Positions 1 to 8,045 of a stretch of DNA of 21,343 nucleotides are shown here, piece after piece. The translations under genes were made by a program, and so were the position numbers. The notes beneath the pieces were generated by a model. The model was not told the origin of the DNA. It made no database searches and saw only the letters and a list, made by a program, of their open reading frames with translations. Location: assembly GCA_938004235.1 (NCBI GenBank), contig CALKWL010000062.1, forward strand, positions 1-21,343, written 5' to 3'. Position 1 is the stretch's first letter. The number at the start of each line of letters is the position of its first letter. This DNA is from an uncultured Gammaproteobacteria bacterium (GTDB taxonomy: Bacteria; Pseudomonadota; Gammaproteobacteria; Halothiobacillales; Halothiobacillaceae).

Positions 1-45
1 CCACCGAGATCTACACTCTTTCCCTACACGACGCTCTTCCGATCT
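1..45 (+). other. Illumina TruSeq universal (P5) adapter, not biological
   Basis: The first 45 bases match the 3' part of the TruSeq universal adapter, ending in the ligation motif CGCTCTTCCGATCT. Genomic sequence begins at 46. The lptD reading frame runs to base 46 and then enters adapter, so the gene is truncated by the library or assembly end and not by a natural break. Confidence 0.98.
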
Positions 46-1476
46 CGCGTCGATGCTGCTCACCGGAATGTTTTGCGTTGATGCGTTCTGGTCGTTGAGC
101 TGGTAGTGCAGGCTGCTCAGTCCAACGCTCGGGGTAATGCGATACCAGTGCTCGCCCATGGGGAGGGAGAGCGTGGGCATCAGGGCGTAGCGCTCGCCTT
201 CGGGGTTGTTTTCGTATTCGCTCTGGAAGCTCACGGCCTCGGCCAAGAGCCCCAGACGCAAGGCGCCGATCGCCTGCTCGCCGTTGAGCAGAAGTTGCGG
301 CATACGCTTGTAGGGCAGGGTCGTGCCGTAGACGCTATAACTTAAGTTTTGATACTCCTGTGCGAGTAGAGAAATATTCCACGCGCCGGGCTGATCGTTC
401 ACCAAGGTGCTGAAGCTGCGCTGGGTGCTGACATGCGATTCGAGATAGGCCGTGTTGCTGATTGTGGCCGAGGTTCCGAAGTCGCGCATGTAGTTGATGT
501 CAGACACGCGGCGCACGGCCAGCGAGTTGCTCCAAGCCTCCAGCTGGTGTTGCGCCTGGATGTCATAGAAATAGCGGTTGTCGCTGGTTTTACGATCATC
601 GGGCAGCCAATCGCCGCGCAGGATGCCGCCGCCTTCTTGCCAGATCTGGCGGTACTCGCCGCCGAGCATTACCCCGCGTTTGCTCATTGGACGCAGGCTG
701 AGCGTGGCGTCTCTGTCCGGAGCAATGTTCCAGTAATACGGCACGGTGGCGCTAACCCCGGTTTCGCTGTTGTAATTGAAACTGGGGTAGAGAAAGCCGC
801 TGGCGCGTCGGTCGTCCAGCGGGAAATCAAAATAGGGGGCGTACAGGATCGGTACGCCCTTGAAATTCAGCCAGGCGTCGCGCGCCACGCCACGCCCGCT
901 GGCATGGTTGATATCCACCTGATCGGCATTGAGCGTCCAGTCGCGCACCTCGCCCGCCTTGGGCTCGGGGCAGCTGCTCAGACTCACCTGTTGCAGCTGA
1001 TCCTGGTCGGCATTCAGGCGCATAACCCGAGCGCTATGGCCAGAGAAGTGTTGTGTGGGCAGCCAGAAGCGCACCTTGTCCGCCTGACCCTGTTCGAGCC
1101 CGGGCTGAAACGCGCCGCGCTCGGCAAACAGGATGCGGGTGCTGTCCCAGTAGCGCAGATTGCCCTGAGCTTCGATGTTCTCCGGGTTCAGCGTGTAATC
1201 AATGCGTTCGGCCAGCATACGCTGGTCGCCGTACTGGAGCTGCGCGCCGCCTTCCAGCGTGGTGAGTTTGCCGTCGTAATAGCCCCGGTCGGCGTCGGCG
1301 CGCGCCGGCGTGTTGGGAGCCAGAGGCGGAAGATCGGGCAAATCGGGCAAAAAGGGCGGGCAAAGAGCGAAATTGCCTGCATTGTTGCTGGCGTAGCCAT
1401 TGGCGCCCAGAGCCGGGAAAGCGGGCAGCAGCAACAGCAGGGTTGCGGAGAGGAGGGGGGCTCTGAACTTGGTCAC
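46..1476 (-). CDS. lptD: LPS-assembly protein LptD, N-terminal part, truncated by contig end
   Basis: LptD is the outer-membrane beta-barrel that, with LptE, inserts lipopolysaccharide into the outer leaflet. The 477 codons visible (the family is about 750-800 residues) give a signal peptide (about residues 1-24, Leu-rich), a linker with Cys39, an LptA/OstA-like jellyroll region (about 60-200) with Cys169, and the start of the barrel. The stretch around residues 202-260 carries WLNFKGVPILYAPY, RRASGFLYP and PYYWNIAPDRDATL, which match the E. coli protein closely. The two cysteines fit the N-terminal partners of the LptD disulfides. The distal barrel and C-terminal cysteines are missing because the insert ends. 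The start is uncertain: GTG at 1476 is the best-placed codon before the signal peptide, with another GTG at 1485 and no strong ribosome-binding site. Both lie inside an inverted repeat. No ATG is available in this frame before the upstream stop. Confidence 0.93.
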
Positions 1477-1597
1477 AGAGATCACTGAGTCCGCAGAAAG
1501 AAAACAGTTGCGCTTGCAGGAGCCAATGCGCTCAACGCAAATCGTTGTTGCAAAGATTTCAAGCTCTGTGCCCTCGGTGTTCTCTGTGGCTAAAGAT
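1471..1597. repeat. Degenerate inverted-repeat element between lptD and adk
   Basis: The arms are about 1471-1500 (GGTCACAGAGATCACTGAG...) and about 1566-1597. The reverse complement of the right arm begins AGCCACAGAGAACACCGAG. About 20 of 29 positions agree. The middle (about 1501-1565) has no clear gene. The CACAGAG/CTCTGTG pattern resembles short dispersed intergenic repeats seen in many bacterial genomes; I cannot name the family. The left arm contains the presumed lptD start codon and the right arm ends at the adk stop codon. Confidence 0.6.
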
Positions 1598-2250
1598 TAG
1601 GTTTTCAGGGGGTCAAGAATGGCGCAGAACTCATTGAAAATGACGTCCATGTCGCGCTGGCCGTTGATACGGTGCAGTTTGCCGGCCTGGTCGTAAAATT
1701 CAATCAGCGGCGCAGTCTGGGTTTCAAACGTGTGCAGGCGCTTGGCTACGGTTTCTTCGTTGTCGTCGGCGCGATGCACCAGCGCTTCGCCGGATACGTC
1801 GCAGATCCCTTCCTGCTTGGGCGGGTTGGTGTAGATGTTGTAAATCATACCGCTTTGCACGGCCGTGCGGCGTCCGGTCAGGCGGCGCATCAGGTCGTCA
1901 AACGGTACATCCAGCAGGATAGCAGCCTGGAGCGGCTGTCCGATTTCGGTAAGCATGGCGTCCAGCGCCTCGGCCTGCGGAATGTTGCGCGGAAAGCCGT
2001 CAAGGATAAAGCCGTTTTGCGCATCGGTTTCGCTCAGGCGCTCGCGAATCATGCCAAGCACAATATCGTCGCTGACCAGTTGTCCGTTATCCATGGCTTT
2101 TTTGGCTTCCAGGCCGAGCGGTGTGCCCTGGCTGACCTGGGCGCGCAAAAGATCGCCTGTGGAAATTTGCGGGATGTTGTAGCGCTCAACCAGGAACTTT
2201 GATTGTGTGCCTTTGCCTGAACCGGGGGCGCCGAGAAGGACGATGCGCAT
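1597..2250 (-). CDS. adk: Adenylate kinase
   Basis: Cytoplasmic adenylate kinase catalyses ATP + AMP = 2 ADP and maintains adenylate balance. The protein has 217 residues, the usual length for the long bacterial form. The P-loop GAPGSGKGT lies at residues 7-15, TGDLLR with Arg36 in the AMP-binding region, and DGFPRN at 84-89. A LID domain spans about 122-160 (TGRRTAVQSGMIYNI...). The LID lacks the four-cysteine zinc site of Gram-positive enzymes, as in E. coli. The start is ATG at 2250, preceded by GGAG at a suitable distance. An open frame continues upstream to about 3090, but it runs antisense to ppa and is not part of the gene. adk diverges from ppa across a 96-bp shared promoter region and is followed by lptD on the same strand, with the inverted repeat between them. 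Confidence 0.98.
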   Translation of the reverse strand: MRIVLLGAPGSGKGTQSKFLVERYNIPQISTGDLLRAQVSQGTPLGLEAKKAMDNGQLVSDDIVLGMIRERLSETDAQNGFILDGFPRNIPQAEALDAMLTEIGQPLQAAILLDVPFDDLMRRLTGRRTAVQSGMIYNIYTNPPKQEGICDVSGEALVHRADDNEETVAKRLHTFETQTAPLIEFYDQAGKLHRINGQRDMDVIFNEFCAILDPLKT

Positions 2251-2346
2251 GTTTTTCTCCATGTAACGACGACAGCCGGGCAATGCAGCGCTGCCGTCCA
2301 AAACGATTATGATACACGCTCCATCATTCTTAACGAGGTTTGCAGT
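2251..2346. promoter_or_regulatory. Divergent adk/ppa promoter region
   Basis: This is the only non-coding DNA between the two divergent genes, so it should hold both promoters. A TATGAT hexamer at 2308-2313 could be the -10 of ppa, and the reverse strand of the same AT-rich patch reads CATAAT, a possible adk -10. No good -35 was found for either. GAGG at 2335-2338 is the ribosome-binding site for ppa. Confidence 0.4.
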
Positions 2347-2886
2347 ATGTTGCTTGAGAACATCCCCGCAGGTAAGAGCCTGCCTGAAGATATCAATGTC
2401 GTGATTGAAATTCCTGCGCAGGGTGCGCCGGTGAAGTATGAAATTGACAAGGAAAGCGGTGCGTTGGTGGTGGATCGTTTTATGGCCACGGCGATGTTTT
2501 ACCCCTGCAATTATGGCTTTATTCCGCACACTCTGTCGGATGACGGCGACCCGGTGGATGTGCTGGTGGTCACGCCGACGCCCTTGCAGCCTGGCGCGGT
2601 GATTCGTTGCCGTCCGGTGGGCATGTTGCGTATGAGCGACGAAGCGGGCGTTGATGCCAAGCTGGTGGCTGTGCCGTTCGGCAAGCTGACTCCGCTGTAT
2701 GACCATGTGCAGGATGTGACCGATCTTCCTGAGTTGCTGCGTGCGCAGATTGCGCATTTTTTCGAGCAGTACAAGGCGTTGGAGAAAGGCAAGTGGGTCA
2801 AGGTTGACGGTTGGGCAGATGCGGCGGCAGCGCGGGCGGAAATTGTCGCCTCGGTTGAGCGTTTGCAGGCGAGCATGGCGGACTGA
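2347..2886 (+). CDS. ppa: Inorganic pyrophosphatase, family I
   Basis: Soluble cytoplasmic pyrophosphatase hydrolyses PPi to two phosphates and pulls biosynthetic reactions forward. The protein has 179 residues, close to the 176 of the E. coli enzyme. Active-site residues are visible in the expected order: Glu21 (EIP), Lys30, Arg44, Tyr52, Tyr56 (FYPCNYGFIPHT) and the family signature DDGDPVDVLV with Asp66, Asp68 and Asp71. The later KGKWVKVDGW near residue 150 fits the conserved C-terminal lysine region. ATG at 2347 is preceded by GAGG about 8 bases upstream. It is transcribed away from adk. The murein cluster starts only about 33 bases downstream, so read-through from ppa into mrdA is possible. 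Confidence 0.98.
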   Translation: MLLENIPAGKSLPEDINVVIEIPAQGAPVKYEIDKESGALVVDRFMATAMFYPCNYGFIPHTLSDDGDPVDVLVVTPTPLQPGAVIRCRPVGMLRMSDEAGVDAKLVAVPFGKLTPLYDHVQDVTDLPELLRAQIAHFFEQYKALEKGKWVKVDGWADAAAARAEIVASVERLQASMAD

Positions 2887-2919
2887 TTTCGACATGGTGC
2901 TGACCCGGCTCGTTTGGGC

Positions 2920-4806
2920 ATGAAGCGTATATGGAAACAGCCTAAAGCTGCTTCCCGTTCGCTGGAAGATGAAACGCGCGTGCGCGGCATCCTCCAGCGG
3001 CGCGCCGTGCTTGCCGGGTTGGTGTGTTTTTTTGTGCTTGCCGGGGTGGTGGTGCGGGTGGTCTGGCTCCAGGTCACAGCGCATGAACACTTTACTGAGC
3101 TGGCAGAAAAAAACCGCACCCGTTCCGAGCCTATCCCGCCGTCGCGCGGCTTGATTTATGACCGTAACGGCGTGGTGCTGGCGGATAACATCCCTTCATT
3201 TCAGGTTGAGCTGGTGCCCGAGCAGGTTAAGGACATGGAGGCGACGCTAGCGCTGCTTACAATGATTCTGGATCTGAATGAAGATGAGCTCGATCGTTTT
3301 CGTAAGGCGCTGAAGAATAGCCGCCCGTTTGACGGCATCCCGCTGAAATTCAATCTGAGCGAAGAGGCTATCGCGCGCCTGGCGGTGGAGCGTCCGCGTC
3401 TGCCGGGGGTGGATGTGCAGGCGCGCCTGACGCGCATCTATCCGCAGGCCGCCTTGACGGCGCATACCGTCGGCTATGTCGGGCGCATCAATGAGCGCGA
3501 GGAAGAACGCATTGATCGTGAGGCCTATGCTGGAACCTCGCATATCGGCAAGACCGGGCTGGAGCGCTTTTATGAGGATCGGCTGCACGGCAAGGTCGGT
3601 TCGCGCAAACTGGAGGTGGATGCGCATGGGCGCAGCCTGCGCGTGCTGGAAGAGGTTCCAGCCGTGCCCGGCGAGGATTTGCATCTCACGCTGGATGTGC
3701 GTTTACAGGCGGCGGCCGAGGAGGCGTTGGGAGGTTTTCTCGGTGCCATCGTGGCGATTGATCCGCGCAATGGTGAGGTGCTGGCCTTTGTCAGCAAGCC
3801 GACCTTTGATCCGAACCTGTTCGTGAACGGCATACGCAGCAGCGATTACCGCGCTTTGATGGATAACCCGGATCGTCCTTTGTTTAACCGCGCCATGACG
3901 GCGGCTTACCCGCCGGGGTCGACGGTCAAGCCTGTCATGGGACTGGCGGGGCTGGAGTATGGTCTGATTACGCCGGAATACCGCATGTACGCCGGGCCGT
4001 ACTACCAGTTGCCCAATGACGATCACCGCTATCGCGACTGGCGCAAGGGCGGGCATGGCTGGGTGGATCTGGATCATGCCATTGCCCAGTCTTGTGACGT
4101 CTATTTTTATGATCTGGCTTATCGCATGGGGATTGATCGGTTGCACGATTTTTCGCAGCGCTTTGGTCTGGGGCGGGTGACGGGGCTGGATATGCCGGGG
4201 GAGTCCTCAGGGCTGGTGCCGTCGAAAGAGTGGAAGCGCGCGAACAAGAAGCAGCCTTGGTACCCGGGGGAAACTCTGATCGCCGGGATCGGGCAGGGGT
4301 ATATGTTGTCTACGCCCTTGCAGCTGGCGCAGATGACGGCGCTGCTCGCGCAGCGCGGGGAAGGCTTTCGCCCGCGCCTCTGGCGTGATGCTCCCAAAGA
4401 GGCTTTGCCGCCAATCAAACTGGCGCGGGCAAGCTTCTGGGATGCGGCGCTGGGCGGCATGGAGCATGTGGTGAATGCGGATTACGGCACGGCCAAGCGC
4501 ATCAAGGACGCGCCTTACCGTATCGCCGGCAAATCCGGCACGGCGCAGGTGTTTACGGTCAAGCAGACTGAAACCTATAACGCCAAGAATCTGAGCAAGA
4601 AGCTGCACGATCATGCTGTGTTCATCGCTTTTGCGCCGGTGGAGTCGCCGCGCATTGCGGTGGCGGTGTTTGTGGAGCACGGCAGCAGCGGTTCGGGGGT
4701 GGCGGCGCCGATGGCGCGCAAGGTTATGGATGCGTGGTTGTTGGGGGAGAGTCTGCATAAGGACGCGGTGACGCTGGATGCAGCGACGGGCGAGGGGCGC
4801 GAATGA
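2920..4806 (+). CDS. mrdA: Penicillin-binding protein 2, elongasome transpeptidase
   Basis: PBP2 is the inner-membrane D,D-transpeptidase that crosslinks peptidoglycan during rod elongation, working with the glycosyltransferase RodA. The 628-residue protein has a short cytoplasmic N-terminus and one membrane anchor (about residues 28-50). A dimerisation/pedestal region follows (NRTRSEPIPPSRGLIYDRNG near 65-85), then the transpeptidase domain. The three catalytic motifs are present: S334-T-V-K337, S391-C-D and K538-S-G-T. SCD in place of SxN is typical of the PBP2 group. The ATG at 2920 was chosen; a TTG two codons upstream is in frame but less likely. The ribosome-binding site is weak. The stop overlaps the rodA start by four bases (ATGA), indicating translational coupling. 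Confidence 0.97.
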   Translation: MKRIWKQPKAASRSLEDETRVRGILQRRAVLAGLVCFFVLAGVVVRVVWLQVTAHEHFTELAEKNRTRSEPIPPSRGLIYDRNGVVLADNIPSFQVELVPEQVKDMEATLALLTMILDLNEDELDRFRKALKNSRPFDGIPLKFNLSEEAIARLAVERPRLPGVDVQARLTRIYPQAALTAHTVGYVGRINEREEERIDREAYAGTSHIGKTGLERFYEDRLHGKVGSRKLEVDAHGRSLRVLEEVPAVPGEDLHLTLDVRLQAAAEEALGGFLGAIVAIDPRNGEVLAFVSKPTFDPNLFVNGIRSSDYRALMDNPDRPLFNRAMTAAYPPGSTVKPVMGLAGLEYGLITPEYRMYAGPYYQLPNDDHRYRDWRKGGHGWVDLDHAIAQSCDVYFYDLAYRMGIDRLHDFSQRFGLGRVTGLDMPGESSGLVPSKEWKRANKKQPWYPGETLIAGIGQGYMLSTPLQLAQMTALLAQRGEGFRPRLWRDAPKEALPPIKLARASFWDAALGGMEHVVNADYGTAKRIKDAPYRIAGKSGTAQVFTVKQTETYNAKNLSKKLHDHAVFIAFAPVESPRIAVAVFVEHGSSGSGVAAPMARKVMDAWLLGESLHKDAVTLDAATGEGRE

Positions 4807-5951
4807 GCGTGTGGCGTGAAAAAATGGGCAGCACCCTTTCGGGATTGCGTGTGGACGAGGGCGCGGTGCTGCGCTGGCTCAAACTGGATCCCTGGCTGGT
4901 GTTCGCCCTGCTTCTGTTGCTTGGGGTGAGCGCGGTCACGGTGTATAGCGCTTCGCACCAGAGCATGTCGCAGATGCTGAATCTTGGCGCACGCATCGGC
5001 ATGGGGCTGGTATTGATGCTGCTGATGGCGCGCATTCCGCCCACGGTGTATCAGTTCTGGTCGCCCTGGTTGTTTGCGTTCGGCGTGTTGCTGTTGCTGG
5101 CGGTGGAGCTGTTTGGGCATGTGGGCAAGGGCGCACAGCGCTGGTTGGATCTGGGGTTCATGCGCTTTCAGCCTTCGGAAATCCTCAAACTCGCCGTGCC
5201 GATGATGGCTGCGTGGTATCTGTCGCTGCGCATCCTGCCGCCCAGGCCGCTGGATATCCTGGTGACCCTGCTGATTATTGCCGTACCCATGGGGTTGATT
5301 ATGGTTCAGCCAGATTTGGGAACGTCCATTCTGGTGGGGGCAGCGGGCATGTTCGTGCTGTTTTTGGCGGGGTTGTCGTGGAAATACATTGCGGCCTTTG
5401 TCGCTGCGCTGGGGGGGCTGATTCCCCTGCTGTGGCAGTTCGGACTGCACGATTACCAGCGTCAGCGGGTGATGACCCTGCTTGATCCCGAAGCCGATCC
5501 GCTGGGCACGGGCTACCATATCATCCAGTCGAAAATCGCCATTGGTTCAGGAGGCGTGTCGGGCAAGGGCTGGTTGAACAGCACTCAGTCAAATTTGGAC
5601 TTTCTGCCCGAGGGGCATACCGATTTCATTTTCGCGGTATTTTCCGAGGAGTTCGGCCTTATCGGGGTGGCGCTGTTGCTGCTGTTGTACCTGTTTATCA
5701 TTCTGCGCGGGCTGTATATCGCGGTGCAGGCGCCGACGGTCTATGGTCGCCTGGTGGCGGGCAGCCTAAGCCTGAGCTTTTTCGTCTATGTGTTTGTCAA
5801 TACGGGGATGGTCACGGGGCTGTTGCCTGTGGTCGGTGTGCCCTTGCCGCTGGTGAGTTATGGCGGCACGGCTATGGTGACCCTGATGGCGGGTTTCGGT
5901 ATGCTCATGTCCATTCACACTCATCGACCCTTTATGGCGGCTTCCAAATGA
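4803..5951 (+). CDS. rodA: Rod-shape SEDS peptidoglycan glycosyltransferase RodA
   Basis: RodA polymerises lipid II into glycan strands for the elongasome and is the direct partner of PBP2. The 382-residue, very hydrophobic protein shows about ten membrane segments. It also has the SEDS block FLPEGHTDFIFAVFSEEFG; Asp274 in HTDF corresponds to the catalytic aspartate of E. coli RodA. The C-terminal signature VGVPLPLVSYGG is intact and is followed by the family ending GFGMLMSIHTHR. It overlaps mrdA by four bases at its start and mltB by four bases at its end, so the three are probably one translationally coupled transcript. No regulatory sequence is visible inside the cluster. Confidence 0.98.
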   Translation: MSVWREKMGSTLSGLRVDEGAVLRWLKLDPWLVFALLLLLGVSAVTVYSASHQSMSQMLNLGARIGMGLVLMLLMARIPPTVYQFWSPWLFAFGVLLLLAVELFGHVGKGAQRWLDLGFMRFQPSEILKLAVPMMAAWYLSLRILPPRPLDILVTLLIIAVPMGLIMVQPDLGTSILVGAAGMFVLFLAGLSWKYIAAFVAALGGLIPLLWQFGLHDYQRQRVMTLLDPEADPLGTGYHIIQSKIAIGSGGVSGKGWLNSTQSNLDFLPEGHTDFIFAVFSEEFGLIGVALLLLLYLFIILRGLYIAVQAPTVYGRLVAGSLSLSFFVYVFVNTGMVTGLLPVVGVPLPLVSYGGTAMVTLMAGFGMLMSIHTHRPFMAASK

Positions 5952-6991
5952 ATACACCTTTCCTGCTTCGTCGCGCGGCTGTTTTGGGTCTGATGCTGGC
6001 CGTGTCTCCGATGTACACGGCCTGCGCAACCGCACCGAGCAGCGAATTTACCGAGCGTGATGATGTGCGTGAGTTTGCGCGCGAAATCAGCGCGCGCAAC
6101 GGCCTGAATGAAACCGAGGTGCTCGCAGGGCTGGCGCAGGTACAGATCCAGGACTCGATTATCCAGGCGATGCAGCGTCCTGCGGAGAGCAAGCCTTGGT
6201 ACCAGTATCGTCCCATTTTCCTGAATGAAAAGCGCATTGCCGATGGAGCTGCGTTCATGCGTGAACATGCGGCGAAGCTGACTGATCTTGAGCAAAAATA
6301 CGGCGTTCCGCCTGAAGTGATCGTGGCGATTGTCGGTGTGGAAACGGGGTACGGACGTAATGTGGGCAAGTACGACGTACTGGATGCTCTGGCGACCCTG
6401 GCGTTTGAGTACCCGCCGCGCGCGCCTTTTTTCCGCAAGGAGCTGGAGCAGTTTTTCCTGCTGGCGCGTGATGAAAACGTGCCGTTGGCTTCGGTGAAGG
6501 GCTCGTATGCCGGCGCCATGGGGATGCCGCAATTCATGCCCTCCAGCTACCGTCAATGGGCCGTGGATGGCGATGCGGACGGCAAGCGCAACCTGTGGGC
6601 AAGCACGGATGACGTGCTAGCGAGTGTGGCGAACTACTTTGTGGAGCACGGCTGGCAGCGCGGCGCCAGCGTGGCGGTGCCGGTGCAGCTTCCCGCAAGC
6701 CTGGTTGAGTCGCCTTCGAGGCTCGATGCCATGCTTAACCGCGGGCGTGACCTGTCAGCCAAGACCACGCTGGGCGAGTTACGCGCCCTGGGCGTGAGTG
6801 TGCCGATTACCCAGGGACAGGACAATCTGCCCACCATGCTCATGCCTTTTCAGTATGAAGACGAAGTGCGCTACATGGTCGGCCTGCCGAATTTTTATGT
6901 GATTACGCGCTACAACCACAGTGCGCATTACGCCATGGCCGTTTGGGAGCTGGCGCAGGCCATTCGTGTGCGAGCCAAGGCAGCGTCATGA
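5948..6991 (+). CDS. mltB: Lytic murein transglycosylase B
   Basis: MltB-type enzymes cleave the MurNAc-GlcNAc bond of peptidoglycan with formation of 1,6-anhydro ends, allowing insertion or turnover. The protein has 347 residues (E. coli MltB 361). It has an N-terminal signal with Cys26, then the GH103 catalytic domain. The catalytic glutamate is Glu132 in IVGVETGYGRN, followed by the typical GSYAGAMGMPQFMPSSYRQWAVDGDADG block (about 170-197) and NYFVEHGW. The lipobox is poor (YTAC, tyrosine at -3), so it could be a lipoprotein or a soluble periplasmic form (SltB type). It overlaps rodA by ATGA and rlpA by ATGA. The order rodA-mltB-rlpA is known from pseudomonads and supports a role in lateral-wall synthesis. 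Confidence 0.95.
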   Translation: MNTPFLLRRAAVLGLMLAVSPMYTACATAPSSEFTERDDVREFAREISARNGLNETEVLAGLAQVQIQDSIIQAMQRPAESKPWYQYRPIFLNEKRIADGAAFMREHAAKLTDLEQKYGVPPEVIVAIVGVETGYGRNVGKYDVLDALATLAFEYPPRAPFFRKELEQFFLLARDENVPLASVKGSYAGAMGMPQFMPSSYRQWAVDGDADGKRNLWASTDDVLASVANYFVEHGWQRGASVAVPVQLPASLVESPSRLDAMLNRGRDLSAKTTLGELRALGVSVPITQGQDNLPTMLMPFQYEDEVRYMVGLPNFYVITRYNHSAHYAMAVWELAQAIRVRAKAAS

Positions 6992-7827
6992 TGATGCGAG
7001 CGTTCGCGCTGTTCGGCATGGTCTTGGGCGCAGCCTGGCTGGCGGGGTGCTCATCGCCGTCCAAGCCGCCGCCCAAGGGCGCGGATGGTTACAGTAAATA
7101 CGGCAATCCCAGCAGCTATGAGGTTTTGGGTGAGCGCTACTCGGTGATGCGCGATAACCGGGGTTATAAGGAAACCGGAATTGCCTCGTGGTATGGCCCG
7201 GGGTTTCACGGCAAGCGCGCGTCGGCGGGTGAAACCTATGACCAGAACGCCATGACGGCAGCTCACAAGACGTTGCGCATTCCCTGTTATGTCGAAGTCA
7301 CCAATCTGGAAAACGGGCGCAAGGCGGTACTGAGGGTGAATGACCGCGGCCCGTTCCATGAAAACCGCATTATTGATCTCTCCAAAGCCGCTGCGGAAAA
7401 GCTGGGGGTTCTGGGTAAGGGCACGGCCATGGTCGAGGTGCGGCATCTTGACGGCTATTCGGACGGCACGGCGCCCAATGAGTCGCTGGACAGCACCTTG
7501 CAGGCTATGGCGCAGCCGGTCGCCGCACCCAAGGCTGAGGTATCGGACGCTCTGCCCAGCGTGATGTTCAATGCGTCGCCGCGTGCTGTCCCGCAATGGG
7601 GGCGCAATATCTATGTGCAACTTGGCGCCTTCAACCTGCGCCCCAATGCCGAGCAATTGCGCAGTAAATTAGAAATGGCTAATATAAGCAGCGTTAATGT
7701 GGTGCAAAAAGACGATGGTCTGTTCCGCGTGCGCATTGGGCCGCTGGCTTCAGTGGATGACGCAGACGCTTTGGCGGCTAAACTTGATGCGGCGGGCGTG
7801 GGCGATCGCCATATGGTGGTTGAGTAG
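6988..7827 (+). CDS. rlpA: Septal-ring lytic transglycosylase RlpA, DPBB and SPOR domains
   Basis: RlpA is an outer-membrane lipoprotein that binds denuded glycan through a SPOR domain. In Pseudomonas it acts as a lytic transglycosylase on such strands. The 279-residue protein has a lipoprotein signal ending WLAGC (Cys21) and a double-psi beta-barrel (about 62-152) beginning GIASWYGPGFHGKRASAGE. Candidate catalytic residues are Glu82, His93 and Asp119 (VNDRGPF). A low-complexity linker follows, then a C-terminal SPOR domain (about 206-279: NIYVQLGAF...FRVRIGPL). Three ATG codons in a row (6988, 6991, 6994) could initiate; the first overlaps the mltB stop. It is the last gene of the murein cluster here, whereas dacA commonly follows elsewhere. 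Confidence 0.95.
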   Translation: MMMRAFALFGMVLGAAWLAGCSSPSKPPPKGADGYSKYGNPSSYEVLGERYSVMRDNRGYKETGIASWYGPGFHGKRASAGETYDQNAMTAAHKTLRIPCYVEVTNLENGRKAVLRVNDRGPFHENRIIDLSKAAAEKLGVLGKGTAMVEVRHLDGYSDGTAPNESLDSTLQAMAQPVAAPKAEVSDALPSVMFNASPRAVPQWGRNIYVQLGAFNLRPNAEQLRSKLEMANISSVNVVQKDDGLFRVRIGPLASVDDADALAAKLDAAGVGDRHMVVE

Positions 7828-8045
7828 TGCGTTTTTCCAATCGCCTCTGAGCCGCGTATCGCTGCGAATGGTTTTGCCTTCCTCCCCCCTTGATGGGGGA
7901 GGGTGATGATGCCGGCGTAATTTATGCTGTGTGTGAGGCTGTAGCCTCCTCTCCCCGGCTCTCTCCCGTGAGAGGAGAGGGGATATCCTCGCGGCGCGAT
8001 GTGTATCGGATTGGGTGTATTGGGGTGAGTAATCCTGGGATCAAT
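7828..8045. other. Hairpin-rich spacer between murein and efflux operons
   Basis: This 218-base gap contains three stem-loops. CCTCCCCC (7881-7888) pairs with GGGGGAGG (7895-7902) around a six-base loop. GAGGCT (7935-7940) pairs with AGCCTC (7943-7948). CCTCTCC (7948-7954) pairs with GGAGAGG (7974-7980), with CTCTC-CCGT-GAGAG nested inside at 7961-7974. None is followed by a T tract, so a standard intrinsic terminator is not proven. The CTCTCCC/GGGAGAG style resembles dispersed intergenic repeats. The open frame through it has no plausible start. The efflux promoter presumably lies near 7985-8035, but I see no clear -35/-10 pair. Confidence 0.55.

Noticed and set aside
433..1488. Long plus-strand open frame of 351 codons opposite lptD
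   Set aside because: The minus strand over the same bases encodes a clear LptD with conserved blocks; the plus-strand frame has no recognisable domain and is a high-GC shadow.
2251..3090. Extension of the adk frame far upstream of its ATG
   Set aside because: It runs antisense through ppa. The ATG at 2250 has a ribosome-binding site and begins the conserved MRIVLLGAPGSGKGT.
7890..8045. N-terminal extension of the TolC-family protein
   Set aside because: It would translate the hairpin spacer. ATG 8046 starts directly before a normal signal peptide.
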